Shown here: positions 38,401 to 48,319 of the stretch, one piece after another
Numbering within the stretch: position 1 is the first letter of the stretch
Layout of the letters: each line of letters begins with the position of its first letter
Source: Diorhabda sublineata
Lineage: Eukaryota; Arthropoda; Insecta; Coleoptera; Chrysomelidae
Assembly (NCBI RefSeq): GCF_026230105.1
Contig: NC_079479.1
Span: 30,225,385-30,289,384, forward strand
Length of the DNA stretch: 64,000 nucleotides
Direction of reading: 5' to 3'
Notes under the pieces: model-generated
Told to the model about the DNA's origin: nothing
Databases searched by the model: none
The model's input: only the letters and a program-made list of their open reading frames with translations
Translations under genes and position numbers: made by a program

Positions 38401-41400
38401 CAGTCTTTGAAAAGGCTGTTAACTTAGGCACTCGACAAGACGACTGATGTAGGTACCCACACGCACTATCCCATCCTCAGTCACTAATGGCTCGTTAATA
38501 TGAACTCATCATCATCATCATCAAGCCTTTCAATCCCATGTGGATTGTCTATCGCTTTTGGCGCTTTAAATTTTTTTTTGAGGTGGATTACTCCTAGTTT
38601 GCTAGTTTTTATTTTCTTTAAAGTTTGTCGTTTATTTTGGCTACTTTTGTTATTATTTTCCATACTTTTCGGTTCCGGAATTTTGTTTTCCAGTTTTTTA
38701 TATTGAGTGCTCTTAGGTCCTCCTCTATTTCGTTTCTCAGAGTTTTTCTCGGCCTGCCTTTTCTCCTTGGCCACAATGGGATCCATTGCGTTATTCTTTT
38801 GATCATTTCAATTGGTTTTCTTCTCATTATGTGCCCGGCCCAGTTGAGCCTTTGTGCTTTTATGTATCGCACTATATTCGCCTTTCCCAGTTCTCTCTCT
38901 ATTTCTTCGTTTTTCTTTGCTTTTCTTTCTACTTCCTGTGTTATGTTTGGGCCTGTTATAGTTTCATTATCTTTTATTCGGTTCTTTAAGATCTTCTTTT
39001 TCTCATTTGTTTATTACTGTTGTTTCCATCGCATATGTGATTACTGGTCTTATTAGAGTTTTGTACATCTTTATTTTGTTTTGTTTGGTTATGTTTTTGT
39101 TTCTTCCATAGGCTTGATAGCCCTTTTGTATCCTTTATCCTCTCTCTGGTTGTTTGTCTCAACGTTATTCAGCTAATTCATTCATACTGTTTTAAAACTG
39201 TAGTTGCTAATTTTCAGTTGGTTTGATCTCTATTCTAGTTTTCCTCCTATTTTCATGTATTTTGTTTTGTCTGCATTTATTTCCAGTTCGTATTTCTTGC
39301 TTCTTCTTCTAATTTGTTGATCGATTTTATTAATTCCCTCTGTCCATTTGCTATGATTGTTACGTATGCTATTATCTGTATTGCATCTGGTGTAATATTC
39401 TTATTTTGTAGTCTTGCATTTCTCACAATGCTTTACAGAATTATGTTGAACAGCGTTGGTGACATTGGGTCTCCCTGCTTAACCCCCTTATTTGTGTACG
39501 TTTTATCTGATGTTGTACCTTGGAATCTCACTTTTATTTAGTATTGTTTCTATGAGTTTTCTCAATTTTTTTGGATATCCTTGTCTTTCTATTTCCTCTG
39601 TTATTTTCTCTCTTTTTACTGAGTCGAAAGCACTTCTGAAGTCAATAAAAACTATATGTATTTCCCTTTTATATTCTGCTGTCTTTTCTATCATTTGGTC
39701 TATAGTGTGGATTGCGTCTATAGTCAAGTATAGACGTAATATGAACTCAATAATTCTATATTTTGAATACTGGTCTAATATCCCTCTTTATTATCTTTTT
39801 TGTGATTTTAATATTATTTCATGGGTATTTTATAAAGTAAAAGGCTGCTACACTATATTTAGTTATTCAAACAAAAGAATATATCCAAATATTATAGAGA
39901 TTATAAAACATTAATTTACGTGATTATATGCATAAAAAGTTTGTTGATATAATTTGTCATTTTAGTTCAGCGATATGAAATAAATAAACATGAAACTTCC
40001 TCTAAACATAAGATAAAAACGTTTTAATTGTTTGCAATATTTATAATTTGTACTCATTTCAATCGCCAATAAAGCTTGTTTGATGGTGGAATGAGTTTTC
40101 TATGAAAAAGTTAGTTTACTGTGAATTAGTTATTTAGGTAAAAAGTGTGTGAAGTAGCTTTTTTTCGACGAGTGTGAAGTCGAAAAAAGGCATTTACAGA
40201 CGAATTGTATACAATATTTTTTCCGCTAGCGAAAATTTTATCAAAATACTCAAGCGACACTCCTGCAATCGCAAGTAACTGACAAAAAACTGAACACCAA
40301 ATTGTATTTTTCTTAGTTAATTCTTAAAGCTAATGGCATTGGCTTCAAAATTTGACCTGAAACATCACAACAAGTGATAAAGCCGCTGAAGCGTTCAGCC
40401 TATTGCGAGAAGTGGTCAGCACGATGAACATGAGTCAGTCTTCTGTTTACAGAATTCACGTCACCAAGATTGCGATTCCGGAATAAAAAGGCGCACATCC
40501 GAGATATATGACAGATTCTTTATCAGCGCTGAGAAATCGGTTCTTCATTGGTATCCGACAAGAGTTCAGAGTAACGCAAGGAGTGACTGTACAGTCAGAA
40601 AAAAACTAAAGGCTGCTAACTTTGAGTCAAAAAGGCCAGCCACTGGCACCAAATCAGCCAAATTGGACTGAGAGTAATAGGGTTCCCTTAACTTCTCAGA
40701 CGAAAGCAGAATGTACCTGCATGGTAGCAATTGAAAAATACGAGTATACAGAAGACCTGGAGAAAGATTCACGCATTGTTGCATAGAAGAAGATTCCTGG
40801 ATGGTTCGAGCGGGCGTTACAATGAAAGTAGAAACCCAGTTGGTGTTTATTAAAAATAGCGGTAATCGATACATATCAGACTACCTTATCGTATAGAGGA
40901 CAATACCCTTCCACATACTGCAGGATTTGTATGGTAGTATTTACAGGATGATGAACTGAAGAGAAAAGTTCTCTAGAAATCCTGCATCGGCCACGAAATC
41001 GTACCTCAGAAAGGCGCTGACTGAACAATGGGATAGCATCGAATGAGATCGAGTGAAGAACTTATTTAATTAATGACAACCTTGGTATTGAGACGCTAAA
41101 ATTAGAAAAACTTTTGACCGCGAGCGTGCGACTTGAGTCGATTTTTTTGCTCGCGAGTGTATATGAGGTCAAGAACTCATGGACTGCACCACGTAAGTGT
41201 ATCAATAGATGACCATGAAAATAATTTTTTTCCTCTATAGAGGTAACGGTACTAATTGTTAGACTAGTTTTCATCATACCTGTTGAGGGTTAAATCTATA
41301 TTTAAAACTCATTCTACCATATACAATGAAAATCGAAAACTATACAGTTTTTTTAAACTTACTTATAAGTTGTGGTGTTATTTGCTTTATGTGAATAAAA

Positions 41401-44334
41401 ACAAACCACACTGTAAAAACGAAGTAGTTTCACTGAAATTCGGTTACGGAAAGTTGGTTATTTGCGTTGTTTATTAGGTAACTATTATCCAACATTTAAT
41501 TGACGACTAATAAGAATAAATTAAAAATATATTTATATGTACGTATAATTCGTACGCTGTTTCCGCTGACACTGAGTTCAAATCGGACTTATACGGTTTC
41601 TATGTATTCAATGCAACGTCCACGTCATAAATAAATACATATTTCTAACCAGAAAGTATATTAATATAATGGTCATCCTTACAACTACCATTATTTGTTT
41701 TGAAAGAAAAGCATTTAAAGAAAAACTGCAAATCAATAAAAAAATTTAGATTAGGAGGAATCACATTAAATACATGTCATGCGAGGATTGCTACTTAAGT
41801 TTTGAGATAGACAAATTAAAACAAATATATCAACACACTTTTGCATGTTTTCGAACCAATTGTCGGAGTATTTTCTCCATTTCGATTGAGGTGCCTTCAA
41901 ATCATGCGATATTAAAGCATCAAGCGCTTCTTCAAGTGTAGAAAAACGTTGAACTCGCAATTTTTTTTGCCAAACATGGACTGCACGGCGTATGACTATT
42001 CAATTCGAAGTTTTGACTGTTAAAAAACGTTATTGTTTGAACTCGCATTGTCGTAATGAAGTCGTCTTTTTCGATTGGTTTTCCTGATTTTTCAAACTTC
42101 TGGAAAACCGATGCTGGTGTACCATTCAAAATTGACAGTTCTACGTTGCTCTAATGGAACTGTAGCCATTTGTTTCGAAGTGCTTCACACGCGAACAACT
42201 TTTGTTGGATTTGGCTCGTCTTGAAACACCCATCCAGTCGATTGTTGTTTCGCATCGGGTTCTTATACATAGATCCATGGTTCGTCGCATGTCACAAAGA
42301 AGTACCGCGATTGAATTTTTTGAGCATTTCTTTGCATCAAACGATAAGAGCTTTTTTTGGCCGATTATCCAATTTGTTTTTGACAACCAATTGTTTATGC
42401 GAATGGAACTAATGTCCAAGTATGTCTCAATCTCACGGTATGTTACATGACGATCTTGCGATATCAGTTCACGCATAGCATCGATATTTTCTGGCACAAC
42501 AGCCTATTTTGGTCGATCTTCACCAAATTCATCATGTAGGGAAGTGCGACCACGACTGAATTCGAAAAAGCAGCGAGGCGTGGTGGCTTCATCACCAGAA
42601 GTCGAGGTAAGTTGATCAGCACTCTGCCGTTGGTTAAATCCACGTCGAAAGTTATAGAAAATCATTGCACGAAAATTTTCGCGATTTAATTCTATTTTTT
42701 TGATAAAATTGAATGTTTACAAATATCTGTAAACAACTCAAATAGCACTCGTATGAAAACACGTTTCGAGTTCGTCATCATTGAAAATGTCAAACTTTAC
42801 GATGAGAATATCTGTTGTGACATATTCAAATCAGTGTTGCCATAACTCAAAACTTAATTAGTAACCCTCGTTACAAAGTTATGAGGTCTGAAAATGATAA
42901 AGCACAAATTGGAAATTCTAACGAATTGTCAAAAACAGCTGATGCCCATTTTAAAAGAACCGCTTTTGCCGTGAGCTCCTGTGCGTGGATTTAATGCTTT
43001 TGTGAGGTTATTTGTTGGTTTTTAGACCTCCTCAAGAAAACTGTGCGCAAGATGGGTGCCGCGTTTGCTCATAATGGAACAAAAGCAGCATCGTGAAGAT
43101 GTTTCCATCGAGTGTTTTGTAATGTTTGGCAGCAATAAAGCCGAATTTTTGTGCCGCTTCTTAACCATAGATGAAACGTGGGTCCATCGCTTTATACCCG
43201 AAACAAAACAATGGACTGAAGAGGGAGAACCGGCTCCAAAGAAGGCAAAGTCCGTTCCATCTGCAGGCAAGGTCATGGCGTCGGTTTTTTGGGATGCGCG
43301 TGGGATATTTTTCATTGACTACCTTGAAAAATGAAAAACTAGAAACGGCGAGTATTATGCAACGTTTGAGTGAAAAAATCTAGCAAAAACGACCGTAAAT
43401 TAATGAATTGAAGTTTGAATTGCTACCTCATGCACCCCGTTTGCCAGATTTAGCTCCCTCGGATAATTTTCCGTTCCCAGATTGAAAAATGGACTTGTGG
43501 TCAAGGATTTTCTAACAATGAAGAGGTGATGTCGGCAGCTAACGGCTATTTTGAGGGGCTTGGCGATTTTTATTTTAAAAATGGTATCGAACTTATTGAA
43601 CATCGCTGGGAAAAGTGTATGGAGCTAAAAGGAGACCCCACTTCCAAATAATAACCAATAATAAATAAAGCACACTAACTAAAATTCAAATCACCACATC
43701 CTAGTTAAGTGTATGTTTTGCTTCCTCGAAAAAATATAGATCTACTATAAGAAAGTGCATTGTAAATATATTTCTCATTGAATAAATCTGTTTAATTGAA
43801 GATTGCGTAACAAAAATTCATATTCATGTGATAAATATATTAAATCTAAACAATATTATGCTTCAATACTATTCAAAATACTTTTGCTTCGATTTATTTA
43901 TATGAAAATATTCGTTCAAATTGAAGAGCAAACATTTCAAGCATGTTCCGATACTTCCAGATAAGTTTGGCAGCATGTTAATATCTTCACCGCGACATAA
44001 ATGCAACTTTAATTATATAAGCATCATATTAAATCTTTGGATTTTAATTAACTAAATGTGGAGGTTAGTTTAGTTTCCTCGATGACCTATAAAATAATTC
44101 GTAAATTTAAATAGACGTACACATTATTTCCGTTGGTACTGCTTTCGGGATCAACTTCTAAAATATCAGTTGACCATTCCAAATTTTCCACATCGGATAA
44201 CGACGAACACTGACTTTTGTTTTGTTCGGAATTTTGTGAAGCGTGCTCCGGCGTTAAAACGAAACTAGGCGTCCGAGTGGAAGTACCGTTCACCAATACT
44301 GTCGAATCTTTTGTCGTGGGTGACATCATACTCT
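20449..44334 (-). CDS. nuf: Nuclear fallout / class II Rab11 family-interacting protein (FIP3/4 type)
   Basis: Minus-strand exons in transcript order: 44121-44334 (ATG at 44329), 29476-29593, 21635-21799, 21238-21494, 20730-21024 and 20449-20574. Phases agree and give 389 aa from MMSPTTK. The second exon holds FNSSGRNSNCDTTDDMYSDA, a hallmark of insect Nuf and vertebrate FIP3/4. The following exons are a long coiled coil (ERYTRAKADNAALQARVIML, EEQLRETELRSEEKL, SNLRSENSELREVNEELQ). The last exon is the Rab11-binding domain (RQLRTYIEGILLNIVENHP, then LLEVK). The protein is a dimeric effector of Rab11 on recycling endosomes near the centrosome, needed for membrane and actin delivery in cytokinesis/cellularisation in flies. 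Introns of 14.5 and 7.7 kb are packed with repeats. The true 5' end is uncertain; see the entries at 23675, 47390 and 47807. Confidence 0.92.
21940..22520 (+). mobile_element. R1-type LINE fragment (3' part of ORF2)
   Basis: Interrupted plus-strand frames read VVPTNIIKYLGILVNNG, then IFYGASM and SRTTSVVVLQIITGVTQIDL. This is the order of the region after the RT domain in R1-like elements (YLGVWLD..., ILLYGAPIW, YRTVSxxAxxVIAGxxPIDL). It lies in a nuf intron, antisense to the gene. Confidence 0.7.
22575..22665. repeat. Degenerate LTR fragment related to the solo LTR at 15.3 kb
   Basis: The segment with tagtgtaag, taaataaattaaggaagta and attcatccc lines up with the 3' third of the solo LTR (tagtgtaag, aaataaattaagaacgta, attcacccc). 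It is short and diverged. Confidence 0.45.
23675..23890 (-). CDS. nuf: Candidate alternative first coding exon of nuf (short isoform)
   Basis: A 72-codon open exon starts MRFSKLFSKMTDTDNEEK and ends at a GTATGT donor after YLENDDDDES in phase 0. That is the phase needed to join the coiled-coil exon at 21635-21799, as does the 29476-29593 exon. The peptide is acidic with a folded-looking centre (DMWYGQFEFVGPNVKEFKV). I do not recognise this peptide as a domain. A joined product would be about 352 aa and would lack the SGRNSNCDTTDD segment. It could instead belong to an unrelated nested gene, but no other compatible exon was found. Confidence 0.55.
24660..25215. repeat. Pyrimidine-rich degenerate tandem repeat, ~200-bp period
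   Basis: About 550 bp is almost purely C/T on the plus strand. Three related units start near 24745, 24950 and 25140, each with the order tttaattttat, ttgcact (or tgaact), cttacttta, then a tactttcc-like end. Frames reading through it are low-complexity and not genes. Confidence 0.6.
25440..25620. mobile_element. MITE-like sequence related to the 62-64 kb array
   Basis: gtgcaatgcgatgcaagacgc, followed about 60 bases later by ttgcatgcaactggcaat, parallels 62.09-62.2 kb (gtgcaatgcaatgcaagacgc ... ttgcgtgcaagttgcaat). The start aaggccgtgtcaca looks like a DNA-transposon end. No transposase is present. Confidence 0.45.
25621..29475. other. nuf intron sequence without recognised genes
   Basis: Mostly AT-rich intron. 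27.0-27.2 kb and 27.5-28.0 kb are slightly less AT-rich and could hold promoters. A candidate plus-strand exon at 28250-28325 is reported separately. No transposon protein was recognised here. Confidence 0.35.
28252..28325 (+). other. Candidate unassigned plus-strand exon
   Basis: A strong polypyrimidine tract and CAG acceptor (ttttttttcag) precede about 75 bases that end at a GTAACA donor-like site. One frame reads NDENYVPSTPTAASWSRLEG. An upstream donor-like AAAAAGTAAGT lies near 27999. No partner exon was recognised, so this may be chance or a nested plus-strand gene. Confidence 0.2.
29594..29935. repeat. Three tandem copies of a ~113-bp unit at a nuf splice acceptor
   Basis: aaaaacaatt recurs at 29596, 29709 and 29822 (113-bp spacing). 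Each copy is followed by a diverged copy of aggga, cacaaatt, ataaac, aggtagtaccgta and atgtgagattttga. On the minus strand the unit ends in the TTTTTAG acceptor of the nuf exon at 29476-29593, so the copies bring duplicate acceptor-like sequences. Confidence 0.85.
30455..33395. repeat. Satellite array: ~61-bp monomers, 672-bp higher-order repeat
   Basis: About 48 monomers of 61-62 bp, each with a ctttttgatt block and an aaaagcatcgaaaatgcttt-type junction. Two monomer types alternate (ggcaatcagaaaatcgaa / ttcataaaaaaatcaaaa). A block of eleven monomers repeats almost perfectly at 30460-31131 and 31132-31803 (672 bp), and a 573-bp offset relates 32440 to 33013. Frames of around 100 codons on the minus strand are by-products of the repeat. 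It lies in a nuf intron. Confidence 0.97.
33480..33935 (-). mobile_element. Jockey-like LINE 3' fragment, copy 1
   Basis: On the minus strand the order is SPQIRLLGVEIGSN, LKYCSHIWSSAPKHTLRM, then a deletion, then NTEFACRRQDGQF. These match the post-RT region of Jockey-type elements (LGV, LEYCSHLWGxAPKxxL, and the SRTLWNSLP-proximal tail). The 33500-33680 part is shared with 52.13-52.29 kb. Confidence 0.7.
34540..34850 (-). mobile_element. mariner transposase C-terminal fragment
   Basis: The minus-strand frame reads LLFHQVNVPMVKLNES, PHPPYSPDQAPSDYWLFPDL, GKKFSSNEEA and then, in other frames, VLEGDYIDE and a stop. The canonical order is LLFHQDNAP ... PPYSPDLAPSDYxLFPxLK ... FxSNEEV ... LxGDYxx. 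The catalytic aspartate of the HQDNAP block is replaced (HQVNVP), and internal deletions are present. Confidence 0.85.
35480..36415. repeat. Tandem duplication of a ~510-bp segment
   Basis: 35492-35899 and about 36022-36405 are diverged direct copies sharing, in order, agattcgttctg, ccactatttt, tttttcttcgggctctaa, tttgttcccccagctctaa, tggaacactgggccgtgatg and attttgacagatcaca. The flanks (gacatcttccag / gacattttccaa) show that the unit extends leftwards. No protein family is recognised. Confidence 0.85.
36416..37185. other. nuf intron, nothing recognised
   Basis: AT-rich intron sequence without a coding frame or an assignable repeat. Confidence 0.4.
37190..37530 (+). mobile_element. DDE transposase fragment (Tc1/mariner superfamily)
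   Basis: The plus-strand frame reads FVNKHQEGNFVICTDMATAH, ITFIEKIRNVPNVPQMTQIE and RFW, with a stop right after. This fits the pattern FWPDLASSHYA ... FVPKxxNPPNVPxxRPIExFW. Here the catalytic aspartate in CTDMATAHYA and the glutamate in QIERFW are both still visible. The N-terminal half is absent. Confidence 0.65.
37680..38420 (-). mobile_element. mariner-like transposase relic
   Basis: On the minus strand, INAPYYCRLLNEVKLQYA is followed by VLFLLDHTRPQTAAATL, matching I(N)AxYYCQLLDxVK ... VxLLHDNARPHTA. Further 5' lies a piece like ISEKLSVNFESVLSII (helix-turn-helix region). Frames are interrupted and the HDN block is mutated. Confidence 0.65.
38509..39737 (-). mobile_element. 5'-truncated LINE with target duplication and (TGA)n tail
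   Basis: The 12-bp sequence aatatgaactca occurs exactly at 38497-38508 and 39738-39749, flanking the element. Read on the minus strand it starts inside the RT domain (IHIVFIDFRSAFDSVKREKI, then RQGYPKKLRKLI). It continues with interrupted frames to LNWAGHIMRRK and PRRKGRPRKTLRNEI and ends in a (TGA)n tail at 38509-38523. This is the expected structure of a 5'-truncated, target-primed insertion of the family carrying the GHVxRM / KGRPRKTW tail. Confidence 0.92.
39750..40355. other. nuf intron, nothing recognised
   Basis: AT-rich intron sequence; no frame or repeat could be assigned. Confidence 0.4.
40360..40960 (+). mobile_element. Tc1-like transposase relic
   Basis: The frame from about 40690 reads LNFSDESRMYLHGSN, a stop, then KIRVYRRPGERFTHCCIEED, MVRAGVTMKVETQLVFI and NRYISDYL. 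This follows the Tc1 pattern FSDESRFxLxGxDGRxRVWRRPGERF ... VMVWGGI ... TxLVxIxG ... YxxxxL. The SDES aspartate remains, but stops and the loss of the C-terminal third make it inactive. Confidence 0.8.
40961..41789. other. nuf intron, nothing firm recognised
   Basis: The left part may extend the Tc1 relic. A short inverted motif around 41120-41160 (gaccgcgagcgtgcgac / tgctcgcgagtgt) is the only structure seen. The rest is plain AT-rich sequence. Confidence 0.35.
41790..42760 (-). mobile_element. mariner element relic, near full length
   Basis: Read on the minus strand, the transposase order is preserved across frameshifts: helix-turn-helix QDRHVTYREIETYLDISSI (42480-42420), ILNGTPASVFQKFEKSGK and TITFFNSQNFELNSH (42130-41990). 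The C-terminus follows: VQRFSTLEEALDALISHDLK, WFENMQKCVDI (41950-41800). The catalytic HxDNA block is lost. It lies head-to-head with another mariner relic at 42.94 kb. Confidence 0.85.
42940..43690 (+). mobile_element. mariner transposase relic
   Basis: Two frames carry FLCRFLTIDETWVHRFIPET, PAPKKAKSVPSAGKVMASVF, WDARGIFFIDYLEK, a stop, then GEYYA. This includes the first catalytic aspartate (TIDETW). The C-terminal part is frameshifted, with PFARF, FLTMKR (from FLTNEE) and a K(E)GD-like end near 43630. It differs from the neighbouring minus-strand mariner family. Confidence 0.9.
43691..44120. other. nuf intron, nothing recognised
   Basis: AT-rich intron between the mariner relic and the nuf exon at 44121-44334. 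Confidence 0.4.
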
Positions 44335-44571
44335 CTGAAACGAAATATATTTTGTGTAGGTGTGATGATTCGTTAATGATTAATTTCTAATATAACGTAA
44401 ACAATGTTTTGTTGCGAAATGATAATGTTTTATACTATGGACTTTTTGATTAATGTATGTGTTCATGTTTTGTTAACGATAGGTATATCATCGTGGGATG
44501 AAAGTTTAGACACAACTATAAAATCAGACACTAATCATAGCTTTGTTCGCGGTTGAAATTCTAAATTAGTG

Positions 44572-44625
44572 TAGGGACCGATAGCGTGCGTACAATTTTG
44601 AAAGCGCGCATGCGATCGGTCCCTA
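44572..44625. repeat. Near-perfect inverted repeat with 19-bp arms
   Basis: 44572-44590 (tagggaccgatagcgtgcg) is the reverse complement of 44607-44625 with two mismatches, around a 16-base loop. It is GC-rich in an AT-rich intron. The adjacent tagctttgttcgcggt (44538-44553) also occurs near 23050. Confidence 0.85.
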
Positions 44626-44689
44626 AACTCATTCATATCGATGTTGAGATTTCAATAATTAAATTGAAGTACTTGGCAACATTGTATAT

Positions 44690-45920
44690 GTCAAATTTGG
44701 AATCCCTTGATGAAGGTTACTCTTTAAAAGAAAACAGTAGATTGAGACATGTTAGTACCATAGTGACTACTTGAATAATGATTAATGTCAATCAATGTAT
44801 TATATTAATCTGATGGATGGTTAAGCAACAAAGTCTTTTATAACTAATAGTTTCTTACATGAAGAGACATCCATTGATTCTAGAGATTTAACAAATACTG
44901 AGCTCTGAAACCAACATGTCTATTGATAACATTGTTAATACCAATAAGGAAGTAAAATGTGATTTTATAAATTCTCTAGTGGATTAAAATGATTGCTCAT
45001 TAATGTGGGGATGAAATATCAATTGTAACATGATTGTTGAGAAAGGTTATTTTTTTGAAGAAAACAGTAGATTGAGACACATTTGTGCTAAATGTATGTA
45101 ACATGACTACCAGAATAAAAATACATTTCAAAAGATTTATATTAATATGGTGGATGGAAAAGCTCTGTTGTTATATCAAGAATTGTATATCTAGGAAGCT
45201 ATTTGAAGCTAGAAAGTTCTCTTATTACTAATCGTTCCTTGTAAGATGAGACATCAATTGATTCTAGAGATTCGATAGGCACTATGAGCCCTGAAACTAA
45301 CACTACAAGCTTTTTATTAATGTAAACGAATTGACATAAGATAAAACAGAAATCAAAATGTCTATTGATATCTGTGTTAATATCATAAGTAAGTAAAATG
45401 TGATTTTATTATTTCTCTAGTGGATTAAAATGATTTTGTTATTCCATTATTGCTTTATATGGTTCATTAGTGTGAATAAAATATCAATTGTCAAATAATT
45501 GTGGATAAAGGTAATTTTTTGAAAGGAAACAGTAGATTTGAGACACATTATTGCCCTATCTGTACAACAAGGCTACCTAAATAACTATATATGTTATTAT
45601 AATATGGAGAATTGAGAAACAGAAAGTTATAGAAAGAATTGTATATCTAGGAAGGTAGATAAATCAAGAAAGTTTTCTTGATAATAATTGTTCTTTTCAA
45701 AAGAAGACATATTTTGATGCTAGAGTTTTGACAGGCATTATGAGTTCTGAAACCAATACTGATGAAATGTCTGCCAATATCCATATTCCTCTAGCGTATT
45801 AAAGTGATTTCATTAATGTGGATAAATTACAATTATAAATTATTGCGAATAAAGGTTATTAAAAAAAAAAACAGTAGAAATAGACAAATTAGTGCCATAT
45901 CTATGTAACTGGATTACTAG
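44690..45920. repeat. Degenerate tandem repeat, 330-470 bp units
   Basis: The landmark aaaacagtagattgagaca recurs near 44731, 45061, 45526 and 45872. Each copy is followed in the same order by diverged copies of gtgccatatctatgtaac, gatggatgg, aagaattgtatatctagg, gacatcaattgattctaga, ctgaaaccaa and ctctagtggattaaa. It lies upstream of the nuf exon at 44121-44334. Confidence 0.8.
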
Positions 45921-47389
45921 TATAAATAATTGTGTCACTCTATATCTATACATTATAAGTAAAGAATGTATAGAGGCAGTTTTAAGTTCAAATATTATTG
46001 GAATCCTAACTTTTTTTATTAGATACTTAATTTGACTTTCATATTAATTACCACTATAATTCTTAGTTTCCTTTTTTTGCTTTCATTTTCACTATTTCAC
46101 TTCATTAGCCTCATTAATAACCTTAAACTAAATGTTGGTTCGCTCTGCAGTGCTCATGCAAATGTTCAGTTTAGCAATTCTACATAAATAATTTACTTCA
46201 AAATAACGTCTAATAATATAAAAAATATATTATCACCTTATCTGATTTATTTTTATTCCAAATTAGATCTGTATTGTGCCAAGCAAGGCTAAAACAATTA
46301 TCATCTCTTTTGTACTTATATGTAAGTACTATCCACATACATGATATAAATTTAGTTCTGCCAAAATTTAAAACATCATATAATTTAGGTATTAGATAGT
46401 GAAATCTTGAAAAATATGTTATAGTGGTATTTTTAATTAAAAATGTACTAAAAACTTTGGGAAACTCACATGAGACACAATTATTTAAAAAAAAACAGGC
46501 TATTGAAGTTTCAAACAAGGATGAACTTATAATGTGAAAGTAGTTGTTTAAAAGATATTCAAAATAGACTTCAACAACCATGTCAATATCAGTGATAGGG
46601 AAGAAGTTAATTATAGTAGTAGCTAGATTTCTATAAATTCTATAAAATTAATATAGACGTGAAATAAACATGTTAATGATCATTTAAGATAAACATAAAT
46701 CTCATCAAATACATCCAAACAATGACACTAAGGTTTATCATAAATATTTAAGTATTATTGTTAAATAAAATTTTAACTACAACAGGAAATTTTCATTTAT
46801 TGTTATATTTCTACGAATGTATTTAAAAAAATTAATGTTTTAAAGTGTTAAGCATTATAATAAATTAGTTTTTCTCTTCAGATATATTGTTAAATCAAAA
46901 AGTAATAAGATTGTTATGAATTACAACATGGTTATTAACTTTTTGCACCTCCGTATAATAAAAACCTTGTGAAAGCATTTCAAAACCATTAACCAAACAC
47001 AAATTTCTATTACTTTACAATTATCTGTATCACAAGAATTCCTAGGCTTGGATATAGCAATTAATTTACATTTGTAAGTTGTTAAATCGAGTTGAAATAA
47101 TATTTACAGAATTCATTAGGAAAATAACCATAGGTATTTTACGGAAACTACTTACCTTTTAAAATAAACAGGTAGCAATGTGTTGAATTTTTTTATTTCA
47201 AGGATATAGGTTTCTGAACGATACCTATACACATAAATTTAATATCAAAAGATTATTCACGACAATCACAGTCACATATTTCATCAAATGTTAACACTAT
47301 TTATTAAAAGACCATTTCAAATAAATAAAATCATAACAAAATCGCACCTGACATCTTCTACGAAGATAGGAGAAACTACAACTACTTAC

Positions 47390-47434
47390 TTGGCAACTGA
47401 AGCGATGTTGCCAATGTTTCCTCTTTCACACGAA
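47390..47434 (-). CDS. nuf: Candidate 45-nt nuf cassette exon
   Basis: On the minus strand an ATTTCAG acceptor and a GTAAGT donor enclose exactly 45 bases. In the phase that joins the exon at 44121-44334 they read RVKEETLATSLQLPK and continue KSMMSPTTK. The length is a multiple of three and the frame is open, so it fits a coding cassette or an upstream exon. It could equally be 5' UTR if translation starts at MMSPTTK. Confidence 0.5.
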
Positions 47435-47806
47435 CTGAAATTATAAGGAAAGGTAAAAATGCTCGAATTTATGTGAAATCAACAAAACTATTATTACCGT
47501 AATAATAAGTAAAGTACTCATAAATTACCCCTTATTAAGTCCAATTTCTAGAGATATTATTGTTTCTATATATATAACTACATACTAACAATATAAACCT
47601 ATAATGATAAATAAACATTTATGATGAATATAAGTATAAACTATTAAATAGGAATAGTAACAGAATATAAAATATTGAACAGGTTAAATTTAATTGGAAT
47701 ATCAAATTTAGTCCCTGAAATGTTCATTTGATTCATCTAAAAGCCTAAGGGTATAAACAATTTTATTGCACTAGCTTAGATATAATTTGATATATGTTAT
47801 TTTTAC

Positions 47807-47981
47807 CTACTTTGTGAAACAAATATACTATGAAGTTATGTATTTCACGACCAATATTTAGAAACGGCAACAGCGTAATATGATGCGAAATATCAAATAA
47901 CAACACACCTCCAAACAACAGAGATAACGTACAGTTGAAGAAGATAGAATGAAAATTTGTTTGCCGAGTTAACAGATACAT
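47807..47981 (-). CDS. Possible alternative first exon of nuf
   Basis: An ATG at 47981 opens 58 codons ending at a GTAAAA donor in the phase required by the 47390-47434 exon; the full joined frame would be 464 aa. The peptide is hydrophobic (LLFGGVLLFDISHHITLLPF), which is unexpected for a Rab11 effector. The coding call is therefore weak, and a non-coding first exon or chance is as likely. Confidence 0.22.
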
Positions 47982-48319
47982 CCTGTGCGCAGGTTAAAAT
48001 ATCAGCATTTCACCTGTAATCGGAATGGATGTGTCTACTCAACCGATATTCTACGAGTTGAAGAAATTAGATAATTTTTCCCAATAGGATGCAGTATAAT
48101 TATATTAATGATAATGTTTTGTTACAAACTTATTGATCTTTATAAATTAAAATTCATTTGCGTTTTTATTTTGTTATTGTATTATTGACTATTCATGAAA
48201 AATATGTTGAATGGAATTTGTACTATATGATGATTCAAACTAATGAATAATTTTGATAACAGTCAGTTTGTAATCAATGTTTTATCCGTTTATACTATTG
48301 AGGAATTTAACGAATTTTT

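Noticed and set aside
38500..39914. Plus-strand hydrophobic frames (up to 143 aa) as membrane proteins
   Set aside because: They are the antisense of a minus-strand LINE with recognisable RT and KGRPRKT blocks.
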